Shown: positions 41,184 through 50,851, counted from the stretch's first letter. The stretch is 64,000 nucleotides of DNA from Kribbella steppae (GCF_004342025.1 NZ_SLWN01000016.1:1-64000); one strand, 5' to 3'. Translations and numbers: made by a program. Notes: generated by a model from the sequence alone, not told the origin.

Positions 41184-43091
41184 ATGACCCGCCTCGTTCT
41201 GCCTGATACCGATCGTGTTCTGTCCCGTCAGACCGGGTGGAGCCGGGCGCATTGGGAGGCTCTGGCCGACCACCTGCTCGACTCGCTCGTGCCGTACTTC
41301 TCGCCCGGTGCGTCGCTGATCGCGCTGCCCGGCCGGCCGAGCCGATCCGGTACGGCGTCCGACGCCCTCGAGGGCTTCGCGCGGTCGTTCATGCTGGCCG
41401 CCTTCCGCATCGCCGGCGTACAGGGCAAGGGCTGTGAGCAGCTGATCGAGCGGTACGCCCGTGGTGTGGCGAACGGCGCGAACCCGGACCACCCGGAGGC
41501 GTGGCTGCGGCTCACCCCGCGCTCGCAGCAGATGGTCGAGGCCGCCGCGATCGCGGTCGCGCTGCACGAGACGCGCGAGTGGATCTGGGACCGCCTCGAC
41601 ACCCGGGCGCAGGAGCACGTGGCGGAGTGGCTCGGCGGGTTCAACGGGTCGACCACGCACGACAACAACTGGCGGCTGTTCCAGGTCGTGAGCGAACAGT
41701 TCCTCGCGTCGGTCGGAGCGCCGTACTCGCAGGAGGACATCGACGGCGGGCTGGACCGGATCGAGGACTGGTACGTCGGTGACGGCTGGTACTCGGACGG
41801 CGACGGGCAGAACTTCGACAACTACATCGGCTGGGCCATGCACCTCTACCCGGGGTTGTGGACGCGGATGGCGGCTGCCACGCCCGGTGCGGCGTACGAG
41901 GACCGGCTGAAGCTGTACCGCGAGAGGCTCCAGCTGTTCCTGGAGGACGCCGTGCATCTGGTCGGCAACGACGGTGCACCGCTGTACCAGGGTCGGTCAC
42001 TGACCTATCGGATGGCTGCGGCTACGCCGTACTGGATGGGCGCGTTGCTGGACGCCACTCCCCTGGCGCCCGGGCAGACGCGGCGGCTGTGCTCCGGGAT
42101 CGCCCGGCACTTCGTGCAGCACGGTGTGCCGGATGAGCGCGGGCTGCTGACGTTGGGGTGGTACGACACCTTCCTGCCGACCACACAGCAGTACTCCGGA
42201 CCTGGCTCGCCGTACTGGGCGTCGAAGGGGTTCATCGGGCTGGTGCTGCCGCCGGAGCATCCGGTGTGGACCGAGCCGGAGGGTTCGGTGCCTCTGGACG
42301 ATGCAGACCAGGTACGGGCGATGCCGGCGCCGGGGTGGATCGTGCACGCGAGCCGGCACGACCAGGTCGTGCAGCTGGTGAACCACGGTGCCGACCACGC
42401 GCCGGTGGCCGAGCCTGAGGGTGTGGAGCCGGAGGGCGATCCGCACTACAACCGGTTGGCGTACGCGAACCACGCGGGTCCGGAGCTGTCCGACCACGCG
42501 CCGCGGATCGACAACCTGATCTCGCTGGTCGACGCGGACGGGCGGTCGAGCTCGCGCGGGCGGATCCGGCGGATCTCGGTCAGCGGGCGTACGGCGTCGT
42601 CGTGGCACAAGGCGTGGCTGGGATCGGACGGCCCGTGGCGGATCGACACGACCTCGGTCGTGCACGGTGGCTGGGAGATCCGGTGCGCGCTGGTCGAGGG
42701 ACCGGCGGGTGCGATGGTGCGTAGCGGTGGGTTCGCGGTCGCCGGCGAGTCTTTGCCTGAGGCAACTGCCGGGGATCGGTGGGTGTCGGCGCGGAACGAC
42801 GACGGGCTGCTGTCGGCGGTGGTCGGTTTGCACGGGTACGACGAAGCCGGAGTACACCGTGGACTGGGTGCGAACGCCTACGGTACGCACTCGGCGACGC
42901 CGTACCTGACGGCTCCGCACGGCGGCGATCCGCTCGTGCTGGTGAGCGCCGTACTGCTGACCCGGGACGCGCTCCGGCCCGAAGCGCTTGCCGAAGGCAT
43001 CAATATCGCGGTCGACGGCACCACCGTCCGGATCAGCCTGCCCGGCGCCGGTGACGAGGTGGTCGAACTGGGACCGAACCGAGCGGGTTAG
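41184..43091 (+). CDS. DUF2264 family protein (putative carbohydrate-active)
   Basis: A 635-residue cytosolic protein of the DUF2264 family: RSFMLAAFRIAG, AIAVALHETREWIWDRL, FNGSTTHDNNWRLFQV, DWYVGDGWYSDGDGQNFDNY, YQGRSLTYRMAAATPYWMGA. The N-terminal ~380 residues look like an (alpha/alpha)6-type fold as in unsaturated glucuronyl hydrolases, followed by a beta-rich C-terminus. Family function is not established; context with the LacI-controlled dehydrogenase suggests sugar-acid or polysaccharide breakdown. ATG 41184 follows GGGAGG. The 118-bp gap before it holds a GGAGCGAAGCGAC-type repeat (minus strand). Confidence 0.82.
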   Translation: MTRLVLPDTDRVLSRQTGWSRAHWEALADHLLDSLVPYFSPGASLIALPGRPSRSGTASDALEGFARSFMLAAFRIAGVQGKGCEQLIERYARGVANGANPDHPEAWLRLTPRSQQMVEAAAIAVALHETREWIWDRLDTRAQEHVAEWLGGFNGSTTHDNNWRLFQVVSEQFLASVGAPYSQEDIDGGLDRIEDWYVGDGWYSDGDGQNFDNYIGWAMHLYPGLWTRMAAATPGAAYEDRLKLYRERLQLFLEDAVHLVGNDGAPLYQGRSLTYRMAAATPYWMGALLDATPLAPGQTRRLCSGIARHFVQHGVPDERGLLTLGWYDTFLPTTQQYSGPGSPYWASKGFIGLVLPPEHPVWTEPEGSVPLDDADQVRAMPAPGWIVHASRHDQVVQLVNHGADHAPVAEPEGVEPEGDPHYNRLAYANHAGPELSDHAPRIDNLISLVDADGRSSSRGRIRRISVSGRTASSWHKAWLGSDGPWRIDTTSVVHGGWEIRCALVEGPAGAMVRSGGFAVAGESLPEATAGDRWVSARNDDGLLSAVVGLHGYDEAGVHRGLGANAYGTHSATPYLTAPHGGDPLVLVSAVLLTRDALRPEALAEGINIAVDGTTVRISLPGAGDEVVELGPNRAG

Positions 43092-43136
43092 GCGAGCCTC
43101 GCCAACGGTGAGAAATCCACCCGCGGCCACTAGATT
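43088..43136 (+). promoter_or_regulatory. ferritin promoter with DtxR/IdeR-like iron box
   Basis: TTAGGCGAGCCTCGCCAAC (43088-43106) matches 12 of 19 positions of the DtxR/IdeR box as I recall it, with the TTAGG half well kept. The -10 TAGATT (43131-43136) lies 6 nt before ATG 43143. The box is upstream of the -35, the position expected for iron-dependent activation of ferritin (known for IdeR and bfrB in mycobacteria). Confidence 0.5.
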
Positions 43137-43142
43137 GGCGGA

Positions 43143-43673
43143 ATGAGCACGTACGAGAAACTTCTGCAAGAACAGATCCGTAACGAATTCACGGCGTCAC
43201 AGCAGTATGTGGCAGTGGCTGTCTGGTACGACGACCAGGATCTTCCGCAGCTGGCCTCGCACTTCTACAAGCAGGCCCTGGAAGAGCGCAACCACGCGAT
43301 GATGATGGTGCAGTACCTGCTGGACAAGGACGTCCGGCCGCACGTCCCGGGCGCCGGCGAGGTCGTGTTCGACTTCAAGTCCGCGCTGGAGCCGCTGGAG
43401 CTGGCACTGCAGCAGGAGATCACCGTCACCAAGCAGATCGAGACGCTGGCCCGGACCGCCAGGGACGAGAGCGACTACATCGGCGAGCAGTTCATGCAGT
43501 GGTTCCTCAAGGAGCAGGTCGAGGAGGTCGCCGCGATGAACACGCTGGTCAACGTCGCGAAGCGCGCCGGTGACAACCTGTTCCACCTCGAGGACTTCCT
43601 CGCCCGCGAAGGCGCCGGCGACGGCGGAGCCAACGACCCGACGGCTCCCCCCATCGCCGGTGGCAAGGTCTGA
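43143..43673 (+). CDS. ferritin (non-heme)
   Basis: A 176-residue four-helix ferritin: LLQEQIRNEFTASQQYVAVA with ferroxidase Glu, FYKQALEERNHAMMMVQYLL (Glu-x2-His), IGEQFMQWFLKEQVEEVAAM (Glu/Gln site). The last 20 residues form a Gly/Pro tail. It oxidises and stores iron in a 24-mer cage, like mycobacterial BfrB. Transcript probably leaderless; control by an iron box is inferred. Confidence 0.92.
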   Translation: MSTYEKLLQEQIRNEFTASQQYVAVAVWYDDQDLPQLASHFYKQALEERNHAMMMVQYLLDKDVRPHVPGAGEVVFDFKSALEPLELALQQEITVTKQIETLARTARDESDYIGEQFMQWFLKEQVEEVAAMNTLVNVAKRAGDNLFHLEDFLAREGAGDGGANDPTAPPIAGGKV

Positions 43674-43676
43674 GGT

Positions 43677-45557
43677 TTACCAGGAACCGCCGCCACCGCC
43701 ACCGCCTCCGCCGCCGGAGGAACCGCCGCTGAATCCGGAGGAGCTGCCGCCTCCAGAGCTGCTGGATGGCGTGGGTGGTGGGTCGAAGGTGCTGGCGACA
43801 GTGCTGCTGATGGCTCCAGCGGTCCAGCCGGAGCTGTAGTAGGACGGGCCGACGTACCAGTACGGGTCCGGGGTGATCCGCCCAGCTGCCACCAGTTGGG
43901 CGCAGACCCGCTGCCAGCGGTCGGCCAGGCCGAACGCGATCGCCCAGGGCAGGTACTTGCTGAAGATGTCCTCGCCCTCCTCGAAGCGCAGCTGCTCCGC
44001 CTCCGCAGTGGCCAGGTACTTCCGGAACCCGATCAACTGGTCGGTCACCGCCCGGCCGGCCGGGTTCCGCTGCCCGCGCGCCCGCTTGGCGATCCAGATG
44101 CCGATGGCAACGATCACCGCGAGCACCGGCAGCCCGATCACCACCGCCCGGCCCAGTCCCCCGGTCGCCGCGCCGACGATGGTCCCCATCAGCCCGGCGC
44201 CGAACACCCAGATCCCGATCATCCCCATGCAGGCGCAGCCGAAGCCGTTCTTGAAGACCGCGCCGCCACCCCGCCGCGGCATCCGCAGATACCACCCGCG
44301 CTGTTTCACCTGGTCCCGCAGCGCCGCGATCATCCCGTCGTGCGCCCGCCGCATCGTGTGATCACCGACCGCACCACGGCGCAGCGCGACCGACGACCCC
44401 GGCTGCAGCGACGGGAACAGCCCAGACAGCAACATCTGCTCATGCGGAGCCGTCGCGGCCGCCGGATTCACCAGTACGGCGTTCTGCGAGTTCCCGGTGT
44501 TCTCGATCCGTACGCCGCCCCGCACCGCCAGGTCGATCAGCGTCGCGGCGGTCTCCGTGGTGTTCGCCTTCGCGTCGATCAGCAGGCCACCCTCGGCGAC
44601 CGGTATGCGAGGTGGCGCGAACGCGACCGGGATCTGGTCCTCGGACAGCTCGTCCTTGACCGGCTGCGCGACCATCCCGTCCGGCGGGAACGTCCCCGGC
44701 GGCATACCGGCGAACCGCTGATCCGGGCTGCCCTTCTTCGCGTAGAGCAGCGCGCCCGCGATCGCGATCACCGTCGCCGCGAGGGAGGTGATGAGCGTCG
44801 GGACGGTAATGCCCTCCCGCTTCAACCAGCTCGGCGGGTCGACCAGGATCGGAGTGTCGTTGCTGACCACGCCGGCCTTGATCCCGGCGACGATGGTCAA
44901 CTGTTCGCCTCGAGGCAGGTCGCTCGCGCTGAAGATGCCCTTGCCGCCGCTCACCGTCTTCTGCGGGCAGTCCTGCGTCGATCCCGCCGTACCGGTGAAG
45001 CACTCGACCTGCGTCACCCCATCGGGCACGGTGACGTTGACCGTGACCTGGTTGAGGACGGCCTCCCAACTGGAACCGGTCGCGTCCCAGTACAGCTCGC
45101 TGTGGTCGTCGAAGTGCCGGAGCGCGCCGCGGACGTCGTACGTGATCACGTACGTCGCGTCGTACCCGGAGATCGTTTCGTCCTCGGAGCCGATCTTGAT
45201 CCGCAGCGTCTGGTAGCGGTCGTGGTTCGACTTGGTGGTCTCGGTGCTGAACTCGTCGGCTGCCCCGGTCGGGCTGTCCACCGCGATGTTCGAGACCTGG
45301 TACTCCTGGTCCTTCGAATCGTCGTCCAGCCACGGTTCGCGGATGACCAGGTCGCGGTAGATACCGTGCCGGCCGGTGCTGCCGAAGCTGTAGGCGATCG
45401 TCTCCTTCACCTGGAGTACGCCGTCCGGGGTGACGGTGTAGTCGATCTGGAAGCTCTTCACCTCGTCACCCGGAGCGGCTGAGGCGGGTGTCGCGAAACC
45501 GGCCAAGGCCAGTGCGGTGATGAGGATGGTGATCGCCGTGACGAGGGCCCTTCGCAT
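43677..45557 (-). CDS. DUF2207 membrane protein with Gly/Ser-rich tail
   Basis: A 626-residue exported membrane protein: signal peptide (first ~27 residues ending TPASAA), a large extracytoplasmic beta-domain (YTVTPDGVLQVKETIAYSFG, HGIYRDL) of DUF2207, a membrane helix near 250-270 (TLITSLAATVIAIAGALLYA), a cytoplasmic segment, a second membrane pair around 460-520, and a C-terminal tail of Ser/Gly ending in ten glycines and SW. Family function unknown. A -10-like TACTGT lies 6 nt before ATG 45557, so translation is probably leaderless. It converges on the ferritin gene, 3 bp apart. Confidence 0.85.
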   Translation of the reverse strand: MRRALVTAITILITALALAGFATPASAAPGDEVKSFQIDYTVTPDGVLQVKETIAYSFGSTGRHGIYRDLVIREPWLDDDSKDQEYQVSNIAVDSPTGAADEFSTETTKSNHDRYQTLRIKIGSEDETISGYDATYVITYDVRGALRHFDDHSELYWDATGSSWEAVLNQVTVNVTVPDGVTQVECFTGTAGSTQDCPQKTVSGGKGIFSASDLPRGEQLTIVAGIKAGVVSNDTPILVDPPSWLKREGITVPTLITSLAATVIAIAGALLYAKKGSPDQRFAGMPPGTFPPDGMVAQPVKDELSEDQIPVAFAPPRIPVAEGGLLIDAKANTTETAATLIDLAVRGGVRIENTGNSQNAVLVNPAAATAPHEQMLLSGLFPSLQPGSSVALRRGAVGDHTMRRAHDGMIAALRDQVKQRGWYLRMPRRGGGAVFKNGFGCACMGMIGIWVFGAGLMGTIVGAATGGLGRAVVIGLPVLAVIVAIGIWIAKRARGQRNPAGRAVTDQLIGFRKYLATAEAEQLRFEEGEDIFSKYLPWAIAFGLADRWQRVCAQLVAAGRITPDPYWYVGPSYYSSGWTAGAISSTVASTFDPPPTPSSSSGGGSSSGFSGGSSGGGGGGGGGGSW

Positions 45558-45684
45558 GCGGTGACAGTACCGACCGCCGGGGTCGGTGGTGGGACCACGC
45601 TGACGTGTCAGCGGAAAACGCGATGCGATGGCTCTTGTGCTGAGTGGCCGTTGGAGGAATCGTGGGTGGACCAGGAGGAACGTC

Positions 45685-47814
45685 ATGGCAGACAAGACGA
45701 ACACTTCCCAGGGCACCGGAGCCGCCCCCGCTGTGGACAGCCCGGCCGCCATTCGCAACGTGGTGCTCGTCGGCCCGTCCGGAGCCGGCAAGACCACCCT
45801 CGTCGAGGCCCTGCTGGTGGCCTCCGGCGTCCTGACCAGACCCGGCACCGTGCTGGACGGCACCACGGTCTGCGACTTCGACGACGCCGAGATCCGCCAG
45901 CAGCGGTCGGTCGGGCTCTCACTGGCCTCGTTGCCGCACGACGGTGTCAAACTCAACCTGATCGACACCCCCGGGTACGCCGATTTCGTCGGCGAACTGC
46001 GAGCCGGACTCCGGGCCGCCGACTGCGCCCTGTTCGTCATCTCGGCGAACGAGGGTGTCGACGAGCCGACCAAGGCGCTGTGGCACGAGTGCGACCAGGT
46101 CGGCCTGCCGCGGGCCGTCGTGATCACCAAACTCGACCATGCCCGGGCGAACTATCAGAACGCACTCGCCGCCGCCCAGGCGGCGTTCGGCGACAAGGTG
46201 CTGCCGCTCTACCTGCCCGCTGGTGACGGGCTGATCGGGCTGCTCTCCCAGTCGTACTACGAGTACACAGCCGGCAAACGGTCCACCTCGGCGCCGGACG
46301 CGTCGTACGCGGACCAGATCGAGGAGCTTCGCGGCTCGCTGATCGAGGGCATCATCGAGGAGTCCGAGGACGAGTCGCTGATGGACCGCTACCTCGCCGG
46401 CGAGGAGATCGACCAGAAGGTGCTGATCGAGGACCTCGAGCGCGCGGTCGCCCGCGGCTCGTTCTTCCCGGTCATCGCGGTCTGCAGCGGGACCGGCGTC
46501 GGCACCCAGGAGTTGCTCGAAGTCGCGACCAGTGGCTTCCCGTCACCACCCGAGCACACCCTGCCGGAGGTGTTCACGCCGCACGGCGTACCGCGCACGG
46601 GGATGGCTTGCGACCCGAGCGGAGCGCTGCTCGCCGAGGTGGTGAAGACGACGTCGGACCCGTACGTCGGCAGGGTCAGCCTGGTCCGGGTGTTCTCCGG
46701 CACCATCAGGCCCGACACGACGGTTCACGTGTCGGGCCATTTCACGTCGTTCTTCGGTGAGAGCTCGCACGCCGACCACGACGAGGACGAGCGGATCGGC
46801 ACGCTGTCGTTCCCACTCGGCAAGGTGCAGCGACCGGCGTCCGCGGTGGTCGCGGGCGACCTGTGCGCGATCGGGCGGCTGACCCGGGCTGAGACCGGTG
46901 ACACGCTGTCCGACAAGGCGGAGCCGTTGCTGCTGAAGCCGTGGACGATGCCCGAGCCGTTGCTGCCGATCGCCGTCCAGGCACATGCCAAGACGGACGA
47001 GGACAAGCTGAGTGTCGGGTTGCAGCGGCTGGCGGCCGAGGATCCGACCTTGCGGATCGAGCAGAACCCGGAGACGCATCAGATCGTGCTGTGGTGCATG
47101 GGTGAGGCGCACTCGGACGTCGTACTCGATGCCTTGGCGAACCGGTACGGCGTGACCGTCGACACCGTGGAGTTGCGGGTGCCACTGCGGGAGACGTTCG
47201 GCGGGAAGGCCAAGGGGCACGGGCGGCATGTGAAGCAGTCCGGCGGCCACGGCCAGTACGCCGTCTGCGACATCGAGGTGGAGCCTCTGCCGGGGGGCTC
47301 CGACTTCGAGTTCGTCGACAAGGTGGTCGGCGGGGCGGTGCCGCGGCAGTTCATCCCGAGTGTGGAGAAGGGCGTGCGGGCCCAGATGGAGAAGGGTGTC
47401 GCGGCCGGCTATCCGATGGTCAACATCCGGGTCACGCTGCTCGACGGGAAGGCGCACAGCGTCGACTCGTCGGACATGGCGTTCCAGATGGCCGGCGGGC
47501 TGGCGCTACGCGAGGCCGCCTCCGCGACGAAGGTGAGCCTCCTGGAGCCGGTCGACCTCGTCTCGGTGATGGTGCCGGACGAGCTGGTCGGACCGGTGAT
47601 GAGCGACCTGTCAGGCCGGCGCGGGCGGCTGCTCGGCACGGACAAGGTCGGCGAAGACCGCACGCTGGTGAAGGCCGAGGTGCCGCAGGTGGAGATCACC
47701 CGCTACGCCATCGACCTGCGGTCGCTCTCGCACGGCGCCGCGTCGTTCACGCGCTCGTTCTCCCGCTACGAACCGATGCCCGACTCGGCCGCGGCGAAGG
47801 TGAAGTCTGGGTAG
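45685..47814 (+). CDS. elongation factor G-like protein (EF-G2 type)
   Basis: A 709-residue translational GTPase homologue: G1 GPSGAGKTT, G3 DTPGYADF, G4 TKLD where canonical EF-G has NKxD, then domains II-V (KAKGHGRHVKQSGGHGQYAV, GGLALREAAS). EF-G2 proteins of actinobacteria accompany a canonical fusA elsewhere and are thought to act in stress, recycling or as a non-translocating GTPase. ATG 45685 follows AGGAGGAA. It converges on the AAA+ gene with no gap. Confidence 0.88.
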   Translation: MADKTNTSQGTGAAPAVDSPAAIRNVVLVGPSGAGKTTLVEALLVASGVLTRPGTVLDGTTVCDFDDAEIRQQRSVGLSLASLPHDGVKLNLIDTPGYADFVGELRAGLRAADCALFVISANEGVDEPTKALWHECDQVGLPRAVVITKLDHARANYQNALAAAQAAFGDKVLPLYLPAGDGLIGLLSQSYYEYTAGKRSTSAPDASYADQIEELRGSLIEGIIEESEDESLMDRYLAGEEIDQKVLIEDLERAVARGSFFPVIAVCSGTGVGTQELLEVATSGFPSPPEHTLPEVFTPHGVPRTGMACDPSGALLAEVVKTTSDPYVGRVSLVRVFSGTIRPDTTVHVSGHFTSFFGESSHADHDEDERIGTLSFPLGKVQRPASAVVAGDLCAIGRLTRAETGDTLSDKAEPLLLKPWTMPEPLLPIAVQAHAKTDEDKLSVGLQRLAAEDPTLRIEQNPETHQIVLWCMGEAHSDVVLDALANRYGVTVDTVELRVPLRETFGGKAKGHGRHVKQSGGHGQYAVCDIEVEPLPGGSDFEFVDKVVGGAVPRQFIPSVEKGVRAQMEKGVAAGYPMVNIRVTLLDGKAHSVDSSDMAFQMAGGLALREAASATKVSLLEPVDLVSVMVPDELVGPVMSDLSGRRGRLLGTDKVGEDRTLVKAEVPQVEITRYAIDLRSLSHGAASFTRSFSRYEPMPDSAAAKVKSG

Positions 47815-49059
47815 TCAGCTGAGGCGGCGACGGACGTCGCGGGTACGGAGGTACGCCGCGACGTCGTCGTACCGCTCGCTCTGGTTGGCGAACTCGATGT
47901 ACGACCGGACGCGGTGCAGCCAGTCGAGCGTCGACGGCTTGACCGTCGGCAGCACCTCGGTGAGGTGACGCATGGACAGCGGCGGTTCGCCACCGCTGCT
48001 GAGGGCCTCGTCGATCACCCGGTCGATGCCGCGCTCGATCAGCGCGCGCAGATCCGCGCCGCTGAACATCGGCGTCTGCCCGGCCAGCGCCTTCAGGTCC
48101 AGCCCGTCGGCCGGGACGTCCTTGACCAGCACGTTCAGGATGTCGGACCGCGCGGGCTCGTCCGGCGGCGGGACGAAGACGACCCGGTCGAACCGGCCCG
48201 GCCGGAGCATCGCCTCGTCCACATCCCAGGGCGCGTTGGTCGCCGCGAGGACGAGCAGGCCGCCGTTCTCGGAGCCGATCGCGTCCAGTTCCTGCAGCAG
48301 TACGTCGACCAGCCTGCGCGCCTCGGATCCGCCGTGCTTGTGCCGCGCGAAGGCCAGCGCGTCGAGCTCGTCCAGGAACAGCACACACGGCGCGTTCGCC
48401 CGGGCGCGCTCGAAGGCGGCGTGCAGGTTGCGCTCGGAGACGCCCAGGTACGGATCCATCACGTCCTCGATCCGGACGTTGACGAACGGCAATCCGCACT
48501 CCCCCGCGGTCGCCCGGGCCAGCAGCGTCTTCCCACAGCCCGGCGGCCCGTAGAGCATCACGCCGCCGCCCGATTTCCGGCCGTACTTCTCGTACAGCTC
48601 GGGCCGGCTCAGCGGCAGGATCACCATCCGGTGGATGACCCGCTTGATGTCGTCCATCCCGCCGACCTGGTCGAAGGTGGTCGTCTCCTTCGGCGTATCC
48701 ACCTCGTAGGGCGTCTCGGCCTCGGGTCCGACCTTGATCTTGACCCCGCTACGCTCGGCGATCATCTCGTCGACCAACTGCTGCAGCCGCCCGGTCCCCT
48801 CGACGACCCCTTGCTGTCGGGCTGCCTCGAGCAGGTTCCGCAGCAACGCGAGCCGCCCGTTGGCAGCCGCCAACTCACCGACCGACACGAACTGATCGTC
48901 CGGCAACCCCCGCTGATCGAGCAGTACGACGTACTGATCGAGAGCCGACTCGATGTCCTCAGCGCCCACGAGGGACTCAGCCAGGACAAGCCGGAGCAGT
49001 ACGTCGTCCGGGTTGGCCTCGACCGCCTTCCGCAACGCGGCGATCCGGTCGTTACTCAT
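47815..49059 (-). CDS. AAA+ ATPase (CDC48/SpoVK type) with N-terminal helical repeats
   Basis: A 414-residue protein. Residues 1-95 are TPR-like helices (EANPDDVLLRLVLAESLVGA). Residues 130-370 form one AAA+ module: Walker A GPPGCGKT, Walker B VLFLDELDALAFA, second region of homology ATNAPWDVDEAMLRPGRFDR with arginine fingers, and a sensor 2 area. Likely a substrate-remodelling ATPase working with the TPR membrane protein and small membrane protein upstream, with which it forms a three-gene overlapping operon. Confidence 0.87.
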   Translation of the reverse strand: MSNDRIAALRKAVEANPDDVLLRLVLAESLVGAEDIESALDQYVVLLDQRGLPDDQFVSVGELAAANGRLALLRNLLEAARQQGVVEGTGRLQQLVDEMIAERSGVKIKVGPEAETPYEVDTPKETTTFDQVGGMDDIKRVIHRMVILPLSRPELYEKYGRKSGGGVMLYGPPGCGKTLLARATAGECGLPFVNVRIEDVMDPYLGVSERNLHAAFERARANAPCVLFLDELDALAFARHKHGGSEARRLVDVLLQELDAIGSENGGLLVLAATNAPWDVDEAMLRPGRFDRVVFVPPPDEPARSDILNVLVKDVPADGLDLKALAGQTPMFSGADLRALIERGIDRVIDEALSSGGEPPLSMRHLTEVLPTVKPSTLDWLHRVRSYIEFANQSERYDDVAAYLRTRDVRRRLS

Positions 49060-49934
49060 GCTCCTCCCCACCTCCGGTTGATCCAGCGTCGGAGCAGCGG
49101 CGGGGCGACCCAGGAGTAGATGCAGAAGCCGAACCAGCCGATCGCGAAGATGAACGCCAGCGGTGCGAGGCCGGCGATTCGGAGTCCGTAGATGACTGCG
49201 ACCGCGGCGATCCAAACGACCAGCGGGTTGAACCGCTGGAACGGGCGGAGCGGGCGCATCAGCGGGTGGTTGATCAGCTTCGCCTCGCGGGCGGCCGCAC
49301 GCAGGTCCGCGTCGCCGGGTTGCGAGGCGGCCGCGGAGGCGAACGACGTGTACCCGGATCGCGAGTCGCCGGTGAGCATCGACGACGTACCGTGCAGGGC
49401 TCGGGCACCCGGGTCCTCGGGGTCATGTGAGAGGGCCTCGGTGCTGTGGCGGTGCATGTCTCGGTCCTTGCCGAGCGCGAACGCGACCTGGGCGCGGGCG
49501 GCCGAGACCGCGGCGCTCTCGGGTGCGTACGAGGCGGCACGCTCGACCAGGGCGCTCGCCTTCTCGGCCTGTCCGGCGGTGAGGCAGACGTGCGCGTACC
49601 CGATCAGCAGGTCCGGGTCGTTCGGGTCGAGGCTGAGGCCTTGCAGGAACGCGGCCTCGGCCTCGGGCAGGCGACCCTCGGCGCGCAGCGAGGAGCCGAG
49701 CACGTGCAGCATCGGGAGGAACGGCCCGTGCTGAGCCAGGCCGTCCTTCAGTACGTCGACGGCCTCGGCGTTGCGGTCGAGTGCGTGTAGAGCGGCGCCG
49801 CGGAACAGGTACGCGCGGTAGTCGACCGCGGCGTCACCCCAGAGGCCCCGGAGTTCGTCGAGGGTGCGTTCGGGGTGGCCGATCCGCAGCCAGTGGCCGG
49901 CCATCTGCAGGCGGGCCTCGGTTGGTTCGTTCAC
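49056..49934 (-). CDS. TPR-repeat membrane-anchored protein
   Basis: A 292-residue protein with five or so TPRs over residues 1-200 (PMLHVLGSSLRAEGRLPEAE, DPDLLIGYAHVCLTAGQAEK, DPGARALHGTSSMLTGDSRS) and two membrane helices near the C-terminus (about 228-265). It probably recruits partners for the AAA+ ATPase, whose ATG overlaps its stop. GTG 49934 follows GCGAGGG and overlaps the upstream gene's end. Confidence 0.8.
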   Translation of the reverse strand: MNEPTEARLQMAGHWLRIGHPERTLDELRGLWGDAAVDYRAYLFRGAALHALDRNAEAVDVLKDGLAQHGPFLPMLHVLGSSLRAEGRLPEAEAAFLQGLSLDPNDPDLLIGYAHVCLTAGQAEKASALVERAASYAPESAAVSAARAQVAFALGKDRDMHRHSTEALSHDPEDPGARALHGTSSMLTGDSRSGYTSFASAAASQPGDADLRAAAREAKLINHPLMRPLRPFQRFNPLVVWIAAVAVIYGLRIAGLAPLAFIFAIGWFGFCIYSWVAPPLLRRWINRRWGGA

Positions 49935-50380
49935 AGTGCCCTCGCAACGATGACCAGGATGAATGCTTCCGCGACCGCGCCGCCGATCGTCACCGCGAGG
50001 CCCGGGCCCCAGAGCGATCCATAGTCGGTGCCGCGGAGCTGGAAGGCGCGATCCATCGGCCGCTGGATCCGCAGCTGCACGAGGCAGCACAAAACGGCGA
50101 CGACCCGGACCGCGACCCGGAACCCGGAGGTGACGTCGGCTTCCGCGTTCAGCAGAGCGAAGACCGCGATCACACCGACCAGGCCTGCCGCGCCGGTGAG
50201 CAGGACCAGGCGGCGCTTGGCCGCGTCCACGCCGAGCCGGCGGGCGTTGAGAAACGCGATCACCGTCGAGGCGATCACACCGCCGAAGAAGGCGACGTAC
50301 GTCTGCGACATCAGCCGCCACGGACGCACCTTCATGTCCACACCGGCGCCGATGGTCGGGCGCAACAGTTCGTCCGGCAT
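49931..50380 (-). CDS. small multi-spanning membrane protein
   Basis: A 149-residue protein with four predicted membrane helices (about 28-45, 57-78, 84-100, 123-147) and short loops. I do not recognise the family. ATG 50380 follows GAGGAG. It is the first gene of the unit with the TPR protein and AAA+ ATPase and is divergent from the HIT gene. Confidence 0.7.
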   Translation of the reverse strand: MPDELLRPTIGAGVDMKVRPWRLMSQTYVAFFGGVIASTVIAFLNARRLGVDAAKRRLVLLTGAAGLVGVIAVFALLNAEADVTSGFRVAVRVVAVLCCLVQLRIQRPMDRAFQLRGTDYGSLWGPGLAVTIGGAVAEAFILVIVARAL

Positions 50381-50446
50381 GGGGCTCCTCAAGCGGCGGG
50401 GTCCGGCCCGCGAAGTGTACTGCGACCGAGGCACTAGCCTGGGCCG

Positions 50447-50851
50447 ATGACCGAGAACTGTCTTTTCTGCGCGATCGTGGCCGGGACCATTCCGTCGACG
50501 CAGGTCGCGTCGACCGACCGGGCGATCGCGTTCATGGACATCAACCCGGCGACCGCCGGCCACCTGCTGGTGGTGCCGCGCGTCCACTCGACCGACCTCC
50601 GCGAGGCCGACGCCGAGGACCTGACCGCGGCGACCCTGCTCGCCCAGTCTCTGGTCAGCCGCGTCATCGAGCGCCTGGACGCGGATGGCGCCAACCTGCT
50701 CAGCTGCATCGGTGCCACAGCGTGGCAGAGCGTGTTCCACACCCATCTGCATGTGATCCCCCGCTACCAGGACGACCCGCTGCAGCTCCCCTGGCACCCG
50801 ACTCCCGGTGACATGGAAGAGATCAAGGCGAGCGCCGCCAAGCTCGTGTAA
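50447..50851 (+). CDS. HIT-family nucleotide-binding hydrolase
   Basis: A 134-residue HIT protein: CLFCAIVAGTIPS at the N-terminus and the histidine triad HTHLHVIPRY near 98. HIT proteins hydrolyse adenylated nucleotides (Hint-like phosphoramidase). A -10-like TAGCCT lies 6 nt before ATG 50447, so the transcript is probably leaderless. A hairpin 21 bp after the stop ends the unit. Confidence 0.9.
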   Translation: MTENCLFCAIVAGTIPSTQVASTDRAIAFMDINPATAGHLLVVPRVHSTDLREADAEDLTAATLLAQSLVSRVIERLDADGANLLSCIGATAWQSVFHTHLHVIPRYQDDPLQLPWHPTPGDMEEIKASAAKLV

